Assembly: GCF_004339015.1 (NCBI RefSeq)
Contig: NZ_SMFQ01000003.1
Location: 620,001-684,000, forward strand
Direction: 5' to 3'
Source: Cocleimonas flava
GTDB lineage: Bacteria > Pseudomonadota > Gammaproteobacteria > Thiotrichales > Thiotrichaceae
Length of the DNA stretch: 64,000 bases
Shown here one piece after another: positions 8,431 to 17,900 of this stretch; the stretch's first letter is position 1, and the number at the start of each line of letters is the position of its first letter. Position numbers and translations under genes: made by a program. The notes beneath the pieces were generated by a model. That model was not told the origin of the DNA. It ran no database searches and saw only the letters and a list, made by a program, of their open reading frames with translations.

Positions 8431-10209
8431 TTATTTCAAAAACTGCAGCTGATGCAAATTCGCGTAAGCACCCTTTTTCGCCAATAATTCATCATGCGTG
8501 CCCGTTTCGATGATTCTGCCTGATTCCATCATCATAATTTTATCGGCTTTTTCGATGGTCGATAAACGATGTGCAATCATAAAGGTAGTGCGATTTTCTA
8601 ACAGCGTTTCTAATGCCGCCTGAATATGACGCTCTGATTTAGTGTCTAAGGCTGAAGTTGCTTCATCGAGAATCAGTATCGGCGCATCGGATAAAATCGC
8701 TCTGGCAATCGCTACACGCTGTTTTTGACCGCCTGATAGCAAGGTGCCGTTTTCGCCTACTTCGGTGTCAAATCCAAGTGGCAGTTTTTCGATAAACTCT
8801 AATGCAAACGCTGCTTCTGCTGCCGCTCTGATTTGCTCATCGCTAGCGGTTCTCATGTGGCCATAGGCAATGTTATTGCGAATGGTATCGTTGAACATGG
8901 TGACGTCCTGCCCCACATACGCAAATTGGCTACGAAGATTTCTTAACTTGAAATCACTCAGCGCATGACCGTCTAAAGTGATCTTGCCTTGTTCTTCTTC
9001 AGGGAGGTCATAGAATCGTGGCAGTAAATTAACCAAGGTTGTTTTGCCGCTACCAGATTGGCCCACCAGCGCAATTTTATCACCAGGGTTTACTGAGAAC
9101 GTAATGTCCTTTAGGACCTGTTCAGAACCTTCGTTATACGAAAAATTTACGTGGCTGAATTCAAAATTACCTTCTGTTTTCTCTACATCCAAAGTACCTG
9201 AATCTTTCTCTGTGGTTTCATCAAGCAACGAGAAAATACTTTCGCCCGCTGCAATACCACCCTGTAATATCGCATTTACTTGCGTCAGTCTTTTAACAGG
9301 ATCAAACAGTGCGATCATTGCTGACAGGAATGCCATAAAGCGTCCCGGTGTAAATGACTCCAATAGATCCCCGTGAGTCGCTGTATAAAGTACAACTGCA
9401 AGCGCGATCGCCATAATAAATTGCACGATAGGCATGCTGGTTTTTTCAGTGACGATACGCTTCATGTATGAGCGATGATTACGCTCATTGACGGTTTCAA
9501 AACGTTTTGATTCGTATTCCTGCCCATCGTAAATGCGTATTTCACGATTCGCATTAATCACTTCATGACCGATTTGCGTGACTTCACTCACCTGCTCCTG
9601 AATTTGACCACTCAATCGTCTAAAACGCTTGGAGATATAAGCGATCAAAGCAGCAATGATTGGGCCAACAAAAAAGATGATTAAGGTTAGCTTCCAACTG
9701 TAATAGAGCATTACACCGATGGAGCCAATCACCACGACAGTATCCTGAACCAGTGTTGTTAAACCTTTGGTTGCAGCAATAGAGACTTGCTCAACATGAT
9801 AGATAAGTCGTGTAACTAATTGACCTGAATTGTTTTTATCGTAAAAAGAAACGGGTAAACGCAGCAATCTTGAAAATAATTCGGATCGGATTTCTTTAAC
9901 CACCGAACGTCCTATCCACTCCATCGAGTAGCTGGACATGAAACCAGAAATACCACGCAGTAGAAATATCAGGAGCAATGCAAACGGTGCCCATTCGATA
10001 ATTTCAGGATCTTTATCCATGAAGGTTCCATCTAACAGCGGTTGCATATACACCGCAAATAATGGAATGGTTAAACCACCGATGATCAATCCTACGATGG
10101 CTACAATCAAATATTTCCAGTGTTTTACCGCATAAATAGCAAGGCGCTTATAGATGGCATAACCGCTTTCTTCTGGGCTTAGTGGAGTTAATATGGATGT
10201 TTTAGACAA
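8431..10209 (-). CDS. msbA: Lipid A export ABC transporter, permease-ATPase
   Basis: The 592-aa half-transporter has six N-terminal membrane segments (about residues 25-315) and a C-terminal ATPase domain. Walker A is VGQSGSGKTTL, the signature is LSGGQKQRVAIARA and Walker B is ILILDEATSALD, followed by the switch His in MIAHRLST. It flips core-lipid A across the inner membrane as a homodimer. The position directly before lpxK supports MsbA rather than a drug exporter. The gene starts 210 bases from exbD, with an inverted pair of the C6 repeat between them. Confidence 0.95.
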   Translation of the reverse strand: MSKTSILTPLSPEESGYAIYKRLAIYAVKHWKYLIVAIVGLIIGGLTIPLFAVYMQPLLDGTFMDKDPEIIEWAPFALLLIFLLRGISGFMSSYSMEWIGRSVVKEIRSELFSRLLRLPVSFYDKNNSGQLVTRLIYHVEQVSIAATKGLTTLVQDTVVVIGSIGVMLYYSWKLTLIIFFVGPIIAALIAYISKRFRRLSGQIQEQVSEVTQIGHEVINANREIRIYDGQEYESKRFETVNERNHRSYMKRIVTEKTSMPIVQFIMAIALAVVLYTATHGDLLESFTPGRFMAFLSAMIALFDPVKRLTQVNAILQGGIAAGESIFSLLDETTEKDSGTLDVEKTEGNFEFSHVNFSYNEGSEQVLKDITFSVNPGDKIALVGQSGSGKTTLVNLLPRFYDLPEEEQGKITLDGHALSDFKLRNLRSQFAYVGQDVTMFNDTIRNNIAYGHMRTASDEQIRAAAEAAFALEFIEKLPLGFDTEVGENGTLLSGGQKQRVAIARAILSDAPILILDEATSALDTKSERHIQAALETLLENRTTFMIAHRLSTIEKADKIMMMESGRIIETGTHDELLAKKGAYANLHQLQFLK

Positions 10210-10328
10210 AGTACACCTAGAGGCTTAATAACAGCGTGGACTTTAACGCAGAATAGCTACTTGAACAATCTATAGCTGTTGTTAGTTATTGTTAAATGTT
10301 GTTTGATTTCAACTAGCCACAAACAATT

Positions 10329-10386
10329 ACACCCCCCTACTTATAAGCACTTTTTTCGGGAAAGTGCCTGTAAGTAGGGGGGTGTA
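10329..10386 (+). repeat. Polar C6 repeat, copy 5: complete inverted pair
   Basis: Here the repeat is present as two facing arms: ACACCCCCCTACTTA with AAGCACTTTTTT on the left, the loop CGGG, and then AAAGTGCCTG with TAAGTAGGGGGGTGT on the right. The 25-base arms differ at two positions and would form a very long hairpin. It lies between msbA and exbD, both on the minus strand. This locus shows what the complete two-armed element looks like. Confidence 0.92.
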
Positions 10387-10419
10387 TTTGTTTCTATTGA
10401 ATAATCAGTAAACGGTAAA

Positions 10420-10848
10420 TTATTTTTTTCGAGTTGATTTTGATGTTGCCATCGAGAAGTTAGTCATCCCCAGACGACCTGCAATATCCATTGCAGTCAC
10501 TACAGCCTGATAATTAGTACTGGCGTCAGCGCTGATAACCAATGGCGGTGTTTGTTCGCCACGTTCATTAAGTGCTTGTGTCATCGCTCTGAAAAGCGTT
10601 TCTGGTTTATTGTTTAGCACTTCTCTACCATCAACAAAAAACTTGCCATTGCCATCAATAATGACTTCCATGGGTTGTTTTTTAGGCGACGGAACTGCAT
10701 TGGTTGTAGTCGGCAGATTGATATTGATTTTTGCATCTTTATCAAAGGTTGTCGTCACCATAAAGAAGATCAGTAACAGGAACACCACATCGATTAATGG
10801 CGTTAAGTTTACCTCAACCTCATCACTCATGTTTTTGCGGAAATTCAT
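10420..10848 (-). CDS. exbD: ExbD/TolR biopolymer transport protein
   Basis: The 142-aa protein has a short cytoplasmic N-terminus and one membrane helix, VNLTPLIDVVFLLLIFFMV, with the conserved Asp that lies on the proton path. A periplasmic domain follows. It works with the ExbB-like protein encoded just before it to couple the proton gradient to an energised partner. Its start overlaps the exbB stop (ATGA), so the two are translationally coupled. No tonB lies nearby. In many gammaproteobacteria an exbBD pair lies just upstream of msbA/lpxK. Confidence 0.92.
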   Translation of the reverse strand: MNFRKNMSDEVEVNLTPLIDVVFLLLIFFMVTTTFDKDAKININLPTTTNAVPSPKKQPMEVIIDGNGKFFVDGREVLNNKPETLFRAMTQALNERGEQTPPLVISADASTNYQAVVTAMDIAGRLGMTNFSMATSKSTRKK

Positions 10849-11537
10849 GCTACCCTACCTGCACTAACAGCTTGTGCTGCTGGTCTTTGTCTTTTCGCTG
10901 CCGGTTTAGCTGACATATCCGTTGCACGTCTGTTAGGTATGCTGACAACTTCAAGTAGTTTAATTGCCTGTTGTTCCATTTCGATTGCGTAATCGTTTAT
11001 CTTTCCGCGGAAATAACGATGAAAAATCAATGCAGGAACCGCAATAGTGATACCAAATGCTGTTGTAACCAACGCTTGTGAGATACCACCCGCCAGGTCC
11101 GCAGGATTTCCTACACCACCTTGACGAAGCATTTCGTTGAACACCACAATCATACCAACAACGGTACCAAGTAATCCCAGTAAAGGAGCGATTGCAGCAA
11201 TAGTGCCCAGTGTTGTCATGTACTTATCCATTTTATGAATAGCGTGACGACCGGCTTCTTCTATATTCTCTTTCATCACATGTCTTGGCTGACCAAGGCT
11301 TTGTAAACCTGTTGCCAACACGCGACCCAGTAATGAACCATGTTCGATTTGATCAATATGACCTTGTGTCATCTTTCCTGATTTAGCAAGTTTCTGTGCT
11401 TTCTCAGCAAGACCGTCCGGAATCACTTTGTCCTTTTTAAGTGTCATGAATAGAGCGAGTATGACGGCGATAGCCACTAATGAACTCAGAACAAGAGGAA
11501 TCATTAACCACCCCCCTGCTTGTACAAATGTATCCAT
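10845..11537 (-). CDS. exbB: ExbB/TolQ/MotA-family proton channel protein
   Basis: The 230-aa protein has three membrane segments. The first follows the N-terminal FVQAGGWLMIPLVLSSLVA. The second and third frame the signature GTIAAIAPLLGLLGTVVGM and ISQALVTTAFGITIAVPALI. The C-terminus is basic and Ala-rich. It forms the channel complex with ExbD. The GGGGGG in the codons for Gln-Ala-Gly-Gly-Trp resembles the C6 repeat core, but those residues are conserved in the family. The next gene in the opposite direction is 190 bases away, so the promoter should lie in 11538-11730. Confidence 0.92.
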   Translation of the reverse strand: MDTFVQAGGWLMIPLVLSSLVAIAVILALFMTLKKDKVIPDGLAEKAQKLAKSGKMTQGHIDQIEHGSLLGRVLATGLQSLGQPRHVMKENIEEAGRHAIHKMDKYMTTLGTIAAIAPLLGLLGTVVGMIVVFNEMLRQGGVGNPADLAGGISQALVTTAFGITIAVPALIFHRYFRGKINDYAIEMEQQAIKLLEVVSIPNRRATDMSAKPAAKRQRPAAQAVSAGRVA

Positions 11538-11731
11538 GTTAAATATTCCCCTTAACGATTAAATTTTGTTTTTGTTAGTTTTTCTGATTTAAACACACAG
11601 GGACAATAACTGACATAACCTAAACTGAAGCTTAACAAAATACGAATTCATGACTTAGGTCATTACTTTAAATAGATAAAATTAATAATATAGTGTCATT
11701 CAAAACACACACACATTGAGGAGTGCTTGAA

Positions 11732-11848
11732 ATGAAAGAATTATTATTTAGCCCAATGGGATTTTGGACGGTTTTCACACTTGCGTTTATTATTATTTTA
11801 ATGAGCTACTTTGTTTATAAAGTGATGCGTTTATCTGAGAAGAAATAG
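11732..11848 (+). CDS. DUF3149-type small membrane protein, 38 aa
   Basis: A 39-codon frame starts at the ATG at 11732 with a clear GAGGAG site eight bases upstream. The product begins MKELLFSPMGFWTVF, is followed by a single hydrophobic helix and ends KVMRLSEKK. This matches the short single-pass DUF3149 proteins of gammaproteobacteria, whose function is unknown. It is transcribed away from exbB and towards fnr. Confidence 0.75.
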   Translation: MKELLFSPMGFWTVFTLAFIIILMSYFVYKVMRLSEKK

Positions 11849-11875
11849 CAGAAATTTAAACTGCCGAGATGAATC

Positions 11876-11900
11876 GACTCAGTGATAACAACACTGAGTC
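11876..11900. terminator. Hairpin between the DUF3149 and fnr gene ends
   Basis: GACTCAGTG, seven loop bases, then CACTGAGTC form a perfect nine-base stem between two convergent genes. A T-rich tract does not follow directly, so it would be a weak intrinsic terminator or a Rho-assisted 3' end. Confidence 0.45.
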
Positions 11901-11920
11901 TGAGGTTTCATAAAAGCTGC

Positions 11921-12667
11921 TTAAGAAAGATGATCAGAACTACACGTTACATGCGCGATCTTTTCTAATTCAGCGAGATTCTTGATGGTTATCATACGGC
12001 GATTGGTTTCTAAAATACCGCTTTCGGACATGCGCGTAATAATTCTGCTAAGCGTTTCTACTGCCATACCAAGGTAGTTAGATAAATCCTGTCGTGGCAT
12101 CGGCAAGGTAAATTCTTTGCTTGAGAAACCACGTGACTGATAGTGAGCCGCTACTTTTAATAGGAAAACGGCGAAACGTTCATCCGTTTGTTGCTGCCCT
12201 AGTGACAATAGCAGGTTCTGGTTGTGAGTAATTTCTTTACCCACTTGATGAAACATCACCTTGCGCATCCCGGGAAGACGATCACACAAGCCATCAAACT
12301 CTTCCAGACTGATTCTGCACAGCAATGTATCTTCTAATGCTGTTGCATTACATTTATGTTCGCCAGTATCAAAAGCATCGAAACCAAGCAAATCGCCGGG
12401 TAAGTGAAATTCGACAACTTGTTCTAATCCGTCTTTATTCGCAATTGAGGTTTTAACCGCACCCGATTTGACTGCGTAAATGCCATTTGCTTTGTCATTG
12501 GATCTAAAAACCAAACTTTTCTTTTTGATTTTTACTGACTTATCAATCGAAGTTTCTAATTCTTCAATTTCCGAGTCGCTTAATCCATTCGGTATACATA
12601 TTTGACTTAAGCTGCACGCTTCGCACTTAATCGTCTTTTCGGCGATAATATTTATAGGTGGTTTCAT
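11921..12667 (-). CDS. fnr: FNR-type oxygen-sensing transcription regulator
   Basis: From the ATG at 12667 the protein has 248 aa; a TTG 36 bases further up is in frame but less likely. The N-terminus has Cys15, Cys18 and Cys24 (C-x2-C-x5-C), and Cys106 follows in the cNMP-fold domain. This is the four-Cys set that binds the oxygen-labile 4Fe-4S cluster in FNR. The C-terminal HTH has VETLSRIITR, giving the E-x-x-S-R contacts for TTGAT-N4-ATCAA sites. It lies downstream of hemN on the same strand. A strong hairpin (12691-12723) lies in its leader. Confidence 0.92.
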   Translation of the reverse strand: MKPPINIIAEKTIKCEACSLSQICIPNGLSDSEIEELETSIDKSVKIKKKSLVFRSNDKANGIYAVKSGAVKTSIANKDGLEQVVEFHLPGDLLGFDAFDTGEHKCNATALEDTLLCRISLEEFDGLCDRLPGMRKVMFHQVGKEITHNQNLLLSLGQQQTDERFAVFLLKVAAHYQSRGFSSKEFTLPMPRQDLSNYLGMAVETLSRIITRMSESGILETNRRMITIKNLAELEKIAHVTCSSDHLS

Positions 12668-12690
12668 AGCAGAAAGATTATGAGTTTTTT

Positions 12691-12723
12691 GACTTTTTAG
12701 CAAGATTTACCTGCTAAAAAGTC
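12691..12723. other. Perfect 12-bp hairpin in the fnr leader
   Basis: GACTTTTTAGCA and TGCTAAAAAGTC are separated by nine bases. On the minus strand the structure lies 24 bases before the fnr ATG and after the hemN stop. There is no T-run on either side, so it is not a standard terminator. It could mask translation, protect an mRNA end or be an operator. Confidence 0.6.
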
Positions 12724-12786
12724 TTAAGCATTCTCATTAAAAACGCCTAATTAGCGGCTTCTAACAAGAACTATGGGTAAAAACCG

Positions 12787-14172
12787 TTAGATAACTTTAG
12801 AAAAACGTTGCTGCTTAATTTGTTCTTTCAAGTAAACATCAAACACCATACAAATATTACGGATCAAAAGTCGTCCACGTGGTGTCACATCAACTCTACG
12901 GGCATCCATAGTGATTAAATCATCGGCTTCAAACTTGATTAACTCTTCTAATTCTGCGGCAAAGTAATCATTAAAGACAATATCAAATTGTTCTTCTATT
13001 TGTTTGAAATCTAATGAAAAATGACAACTTAACTGTTGGATGACACGGTGTCTGATAATGTCGTCGTCATTCATACTCAAGCCACGAATAATAGGTAACT
13101 CATTTTTATCGATACGTTGGTAATATTTTTCCAGCGCTTTTTCATTCTGGCTATAACTATAGTAAACGCTACTGATTGCACTTACGCCCATTGCAACTAA
13201 ATCACATTCAGCATGGGTGGTATAACCCTGAAAGTTTCTGTGTAACTGCCCTTGTTCCTGGGCAATTGATAACTCATCTTCAGGTTTTGCAAAGTGATCC
13301 ATACCTATATAGTTATAACCATCGTTAACCAATGTTTCGATGCTATGTTGTAGTATTTCCAGTTTATCTTCGGCTTTTGGCAGTTGTGCTTCATTTATAC
13401 GACGCTGGGGTTTAAACAAATGCGGCATGTGTGCATAGTTAAATAATGAAATCCTGTCTGGAGAAACCTCGATAATATGTTTTAAGGTATTGGCAAATCC
13501 TTCAACCGTTTGTAATGGCAAACCGTAAATCAAATCAATACTGATCGATTTGGCGTTATTTGCCCTACATGCATCGATGATTCCTTTGGTTTGATGAAAT
13601 GGCTGGATTCTATTAACGGCCTTTTGTACTTCATCATCTATGTCTTGAACACCTAAACTAAAACGATTGAAACCAACTTCACGTAATACTTTAATAGTTT
13701 CTGCACTGACACTGCGCGGATCTATCTCAATAGAATAATCGCCCGAATCGTCATCCAGTAAATTGAAAGACTTACGGGTATAAGCCATTAAGTCCTTTAT
13801 TTGTTGATGATTCAAAAATGTAGGCGTACCACCGCCCCAGTGAAGTTGCTCAACAATGCGATCGGTATCATATAGCTTTGCTTGCATATCGATTTCTCGA
13901 TACAAATACTCAAGATAGGTATCCGCTTTAGAGTAATCTTTCGTGGCTATCTTGTTACAGGCACAATAAAAGCAAATCGTGTCACAGAAAGGGATATGAA
14001 AATACAACGACAGCGGCGCATTATCCTGTTTGTTGTTACTCAGATCAGCATGCACTCTAAAATCATCTTCAGTAAATGAAGGTGTAAAGGCTACCGCAGT
14101 TGGATATGACGTATAACGTGGACCTGCCGTGTCATAATTTTTAATTTTCTCAATATCAAATTCGATTTTCAT
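12787..14172 (-). CDS. hemN: Oxygen-independent coproporphyrinogen III dehydrogenase
   Basis: The 461-aa radical SAM enzyme makes protoporphyrinogen IX without oxygen. The cluster motif is C63-x3-C67-x2-C70 followed by Cys72 (FCDTICFYCAC), the HemN-specific C-x3-C-x2-C-x-C form. The N-terminal YDTAGPRYTSYPTA and the C-terminal RLLIRNICMVFD segment are diagnostic of HemN rather than HemW. A candidate Fnr box lies 67 bases upstream of the start, and fnr itself follows downstream. The start has only a weak ribosome-binding site. Confidence 0.95.
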   Translation of the reverse strand: MKIEFDIEKIKNYDTAGPRYTSYPTAVAFTPSFTEDDFRVHADLSNNKQDNAPLSLYFHIPFCDTICFYCACNKIATKDYSKADTYLEYLYREIDMQAKLYDTDRIVEQLHWGGGTPTFLNHQQIKDLMAYTRKSFNLLDDDSGDYSIEIDPRSVSAETIKVLREVGFNRFSLGVQDIDDEVQKAVNRIQPFHQTKGIIDACRANNAKSISIDLIYGLPLQTVEGFANTLKHIIEVSPDRISLFNYAHMPHLFKPQRRINEAQLPKAEDKLEILQHSIETLVNDGYNYIGMDHFAKPEDELSIAQEQGQLHRNFQGYTTHAECDLVAMGVSAISSVYYSYSQNEKALEKYYQRIDKNELPIIRGLSMNDDDIIRHRVIQQLSCHFSLDFKQIEEQFDIVFNDYFAAELEELIKFEADDLITMDARRVDVTPRGRLLIRNICMVFDVYLKEQIKQQRFSKVI

Positions 14173-14238
14173 AAAGGTTACTCTAAGTGGTCTTTTACAA
14201 TATGCGCAAAATAATAACGTGAATCATTCTTATTCGAA

Positions 14239-14252
14239 TTGATTTGCATCAT
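14239..14252. promoter_or_regulatory. Candidate Fnr box for hemN
   Basis: TTGAT-TTGC-ATCAT matches the TTGAT-N4-ATCAA consensus at nine of ten positions. It lies 67 bases before the hemN start, a distance that allows activation from near -41 if the leader is short. The adjacent Fnr carries the HTH residues that read this sequence. Confidence 0.65.
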
Positions 14253-14327
14253 GTTTAAGTAAACAACGCATTAGCCGTTAAATTGTCGATAAAGCGACAA
14301 AAATAAAACCTAAGAGCTTCACAATGA

Positions 14328-14666
14328 TTAACTTACTTTTAGCTTTTTATCAGCCTGCTTTAAGGTCACAAGACTCATGTAGTTTTTAGCGGTTAATACG
14401 ATACAAGCACCCACGACAAATAATCCCCCGATCACTAAACTAGCGGATTCATCATTTTGCAATTTAGTAAACAATACTGACCCCAAACCAACCGTTATAA
14501 GCATTAAGCCTACTGACATTAAACCTTTTACGATTAATTCTATATCGCACTCTGTGTCGCCTTTTTTTACATCGTGTTTTTCGTTGTGTTTGTCGTTATC
14601 TTTGCTGATATTTTTGTTGCTATCTATCTTGCTATCAATGTTGCTATAAATGTTGCGTTGTTTCAT
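14328..14666 (-). CDS. Hypothetical two-helix membrane protein, 112 aa
   Basis: I do not recognise this protein. The first 45 residues are Asn/Asp/Lys-rich and repetitive (NIYSNIDSKIDSNKN, DNDKHNEKH), probably disordered. Two hydrophobic segments follow (about 47-68 and 75-95). The codons behind the low-complexity part contain repeats such as TTGCTAT. The gene lies upstream of hemN on the same strand with 155 bases between them. A start further inside the frame is possible. Confidence 0.55.
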   Translation of the reverse strand: MKQRNIYSNIDSKIDSNKNISKDNDKHNEKHDVKKGDTECDIELIVKGLMSVGLMLITVGLGSVLFTKLQNDESASLVIGGLFVVGACIVLTAKNYMSLVTLKQADKKLKVS

Positions 14667-14934
14667 TTTAATAGTTTGCTCAAAACCTATTCATCATTAA
14701 AGAATGATACTAAGGCTGTGCTATATATCTCTTGATCTAGCTCATGCCACGCAAAATATTAATCTGTAAATAAGCACTAATCTGACAATAGGATTAAAAA
14801 AATTAACCTAACGTCACAGTTTTCGATACTTTTATTGCAGAAGTTATTACACTGGTATTAACAACACTTTGTCATGCTAAACTCGTTTGCATAATTATAA
14901 ATATCACAATAAAAATCTAAAACAGGAAAACAGT

Positions 14935-14958
14935 ATGTCCCTAGGAACTAAAGCATGA
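14935..14958 (+). CDS. Seven-codon upstream ORF overlapping the Aas start
   Basis: ATG TCC CTA GGA ACT AAA GCA TGA is preceded by CAGGAAAACAGT, a better-placed ribosome-binding site than the one for the large gene. Its stop overlaps the large gene's ATG as ATGA, the usual layout for translational coupling. Whether it is translated is not known. Confidence 0.4.
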   Translation: MSLGTKA

Positions 14959-17900
14959 AAAATGCCCTGAAAGTTACCGGATTATTTACCTTTTTAGCGG
15001 TTGCCTTTTTAAATGCCTTTGTCGATTTAGGGCACAAAATAATTATTCAAAATACCATTTTCAAAAACTATGATGGTTCTGAATTAATTGTTTTAACATC
15101 TATTGTTAATGCGCTGATTTTATTGCCATTTATCCTGTTATTTACTCCCACAGGTTACATCTCAGACAAGTACGCGAAAAACAGTGTAATGCGTGTTAGC
15201 GCCTGGGTTGCGCTAGGAATAACATTACTTATTACCTTTAGTTATTATCAAGGCTGGTTTTGGGTGGCATTTGCCATGACATTTTTGCTCGCCATGCAAA
15301 GTGCGTTTTACTCGCCATCTAAATACGGCTATGTAAAAGGATTAGTCGGCGACCGACGTCTGGCGCAAGCGAATGGACTGCTTCAGGCTGTCACAACCAC
15401 AGGGATTTTATTAGGAACATTTTTCTTCTCCATTTTATTCGAAAAAATTATCGTCGGTTTCGAAATAACGGATAAAGATTCGCTAATTGCCATGATGGCA
15501 CCACTGGGCTGGGTATTAGTGGGATTAACTACCATTGAATTAGTCTTAGCTTATCGCTTGCCGCAAACCAATAAAACCAATCATAAAATGAAGTTTCGCT
15601 GGGATGATTATATCCGCGGTAGAACTCAGGTAAGGAATATTCGCCTTGTTAGACGTCAACCTTATATCTGGTTATCGATTCTTGGGCTTTCAATTTTCTG
15701 GGCAATTTCACAAGTTGTTTTAGCCACTTACCCGGCATACGCGAAAGAATTTTTAGGTATTACCAATACCGCCATGGTGCAAGGACTCATGGCATTTGCT
15801 GGTATTGGCGTGATGATTGGTTCATTGATTGCTGGCAGAGTCTCACGTGATCATATAGAAACCGGTTTAGTGCCTGTTGGCGCGATTGGAATCACGATTT
15901 CTCTGATACTGGTTAGAGCCTTTGACTCCAGCTTGCTGCAAGCCCTGAATTTTATGTTCCTTGGGGTAATGGGTGGTTTTATCGTTGTACCACTAAACGC
16001 ACTACTTCAATATCACGCGCAAAATAATCAGTTAGGCAGAGTTTTAGCGACGAATAACCTTATCCAGTTTAGTGTGATGCTGTTATTCCTTGCGATAACA
16101 ACGGTGCTTAGTTATTACAAGTTTGGCAGTACCGGCATACTTTGGGGATTAGCGCTGATTGCATTTATTGGTACGTTATATGCTGTCTTTAAAATACCTG
16201 AATCCCTACTGCGCTTTATTGTTGCCAGAATATTTGCTGCCCGTTACCGTATGAAAGTCTTGGGCTTTGAAAATCTGCCTCACTCTGGTGGTATGTTGCT
16301 ACTCGGTAATCACATTAGTTTTGTCGATTGGGCATTGGTGCAAATCGCCAGCCCGCGCCAACTGAAATTTGTCATTGAACGCGGATATTATGAACGCTGG
16401 TATTTAAATGGCGTGCTTAAGATGTTCGGTGCAATCCCGATTAACAGTGGCGATAGCGCAGAATCGCTGGATATGATCAATAAATTACTTAAAGACGGGA
16501 AATCAGTTTGTCTATTCCCTGAAGGAACCATAAGTCGTACTGGACAACTTTCCGAATTCAAACGTGGCTATCAACGCGCTATAGAAGGAACTAACGCAAA
16601 AATTGTACCGTTCTATCTGCATGGATTATGGGGCAGCCGCTTTTCACGTTCTAGTGGATTTTTAAAAGACTCACGCCAGTCAGGCTTTAAACGTGATGTG
16701 ATCGTCGCATTTGGCAAACCATTGCCGGCAGAAACAACACCTGACCAGTTAAAGCGTCGTGTCTTCGATTTATCATTCGCATCTTGGCAAAAGTATTCAA
16801 AAACACTCGACCCTATTCCGGTGTCATGGTTGAAAACCGCCAAGCGTATGAGTTTTCAAATGGCTGCAACCGACATCACCGGAGAGCCGGTCAGCCATCA
16901 TAAATTCATTACTGGTGTGTTTGCCTTCTCTAGTCTTATCAAAAAGAACAGCCCAGAGAAAAACATAGGTATTCTGGTACCAGCCAGCGTCGGCGGAGCC
17001 ATTACCAATATGGCGGTTATGGCAGCAGGAAAAACAGCGGTTAACCTCAACTTCACTTCGAGCCCTGAAGCGATTCAGGGATCAATAAAAAGTGCGGATA
17101 TTAAAACCGTTTACACATCGAAGAAATTCATTCTAAAACTAGAGCAACGTGGCATAAAAATCAAAGAGATACTGCCAGAAACGAAACTGATCTATTTAGA
17201 AGAATTCAAAGAAAAGCTATCAAAAGCGCGAATGTTATTTACTTTGCTTTCGGTGATGTTATTACCCACTCGAATACTGCAATGGGTGTTTATCAAACCA
17301 ATCAAGCTTGAAGACACTGCGGCGATCTTGTTTTCTAGCGGCAGTGAAGGCAACCCTAAAGGCGTTGAGCTTAGCCACTTGAATCTAGCCGCTAACTCAC
17401 GTCAAATCGCCGATACGCTGAATACACGTGAAGACGATGTCGTTATGTCAACGCTGCCCACATTCCACGCCTTTGGCTTGTTAGCCACAACCTTTATGCC
17501 CTTATCCGAGGGCATACCGATTATATGTCACCCTGATCCCACGGATGTTGTCACGATTGCGAAAGGTGTCGCCAGACATCAGGCAACCGTGTTGTTTGGT
17601 ACGTCGACATTTTTACGCTTGTACACGATGAATAAAAAGGTGCATCCGCTGATGCTTAGATCATTACGCTTAGTGATTGCTGGCGCTGAACGTTTGAACC
17701 CAGACACCCGCGATGCCTTTACCCTTAAATTCAATAAGCAATTATTGGAAGGTTACGGCACCACTGAAACATCGCCCGTTGCTGCGGTTAATATTCCTGA
17801 TGAACTGGATACCAATTACTGGAAGCCTCAACTGGGCAACAAACTAGGTACGGTTGGAATGCCATTACCAGGAACAAGTTTGCGCATCGTTGACCCGCAT

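Noticed and set aside
11507-11523. C6-repeat-like string in exbB
   Set aside because: It encodes the conserved Gln-Ala-Gly-Gly-Trp of ExbB, lacks the CTAC core (CTGC) and has no T-run, so protein conservation explains it.
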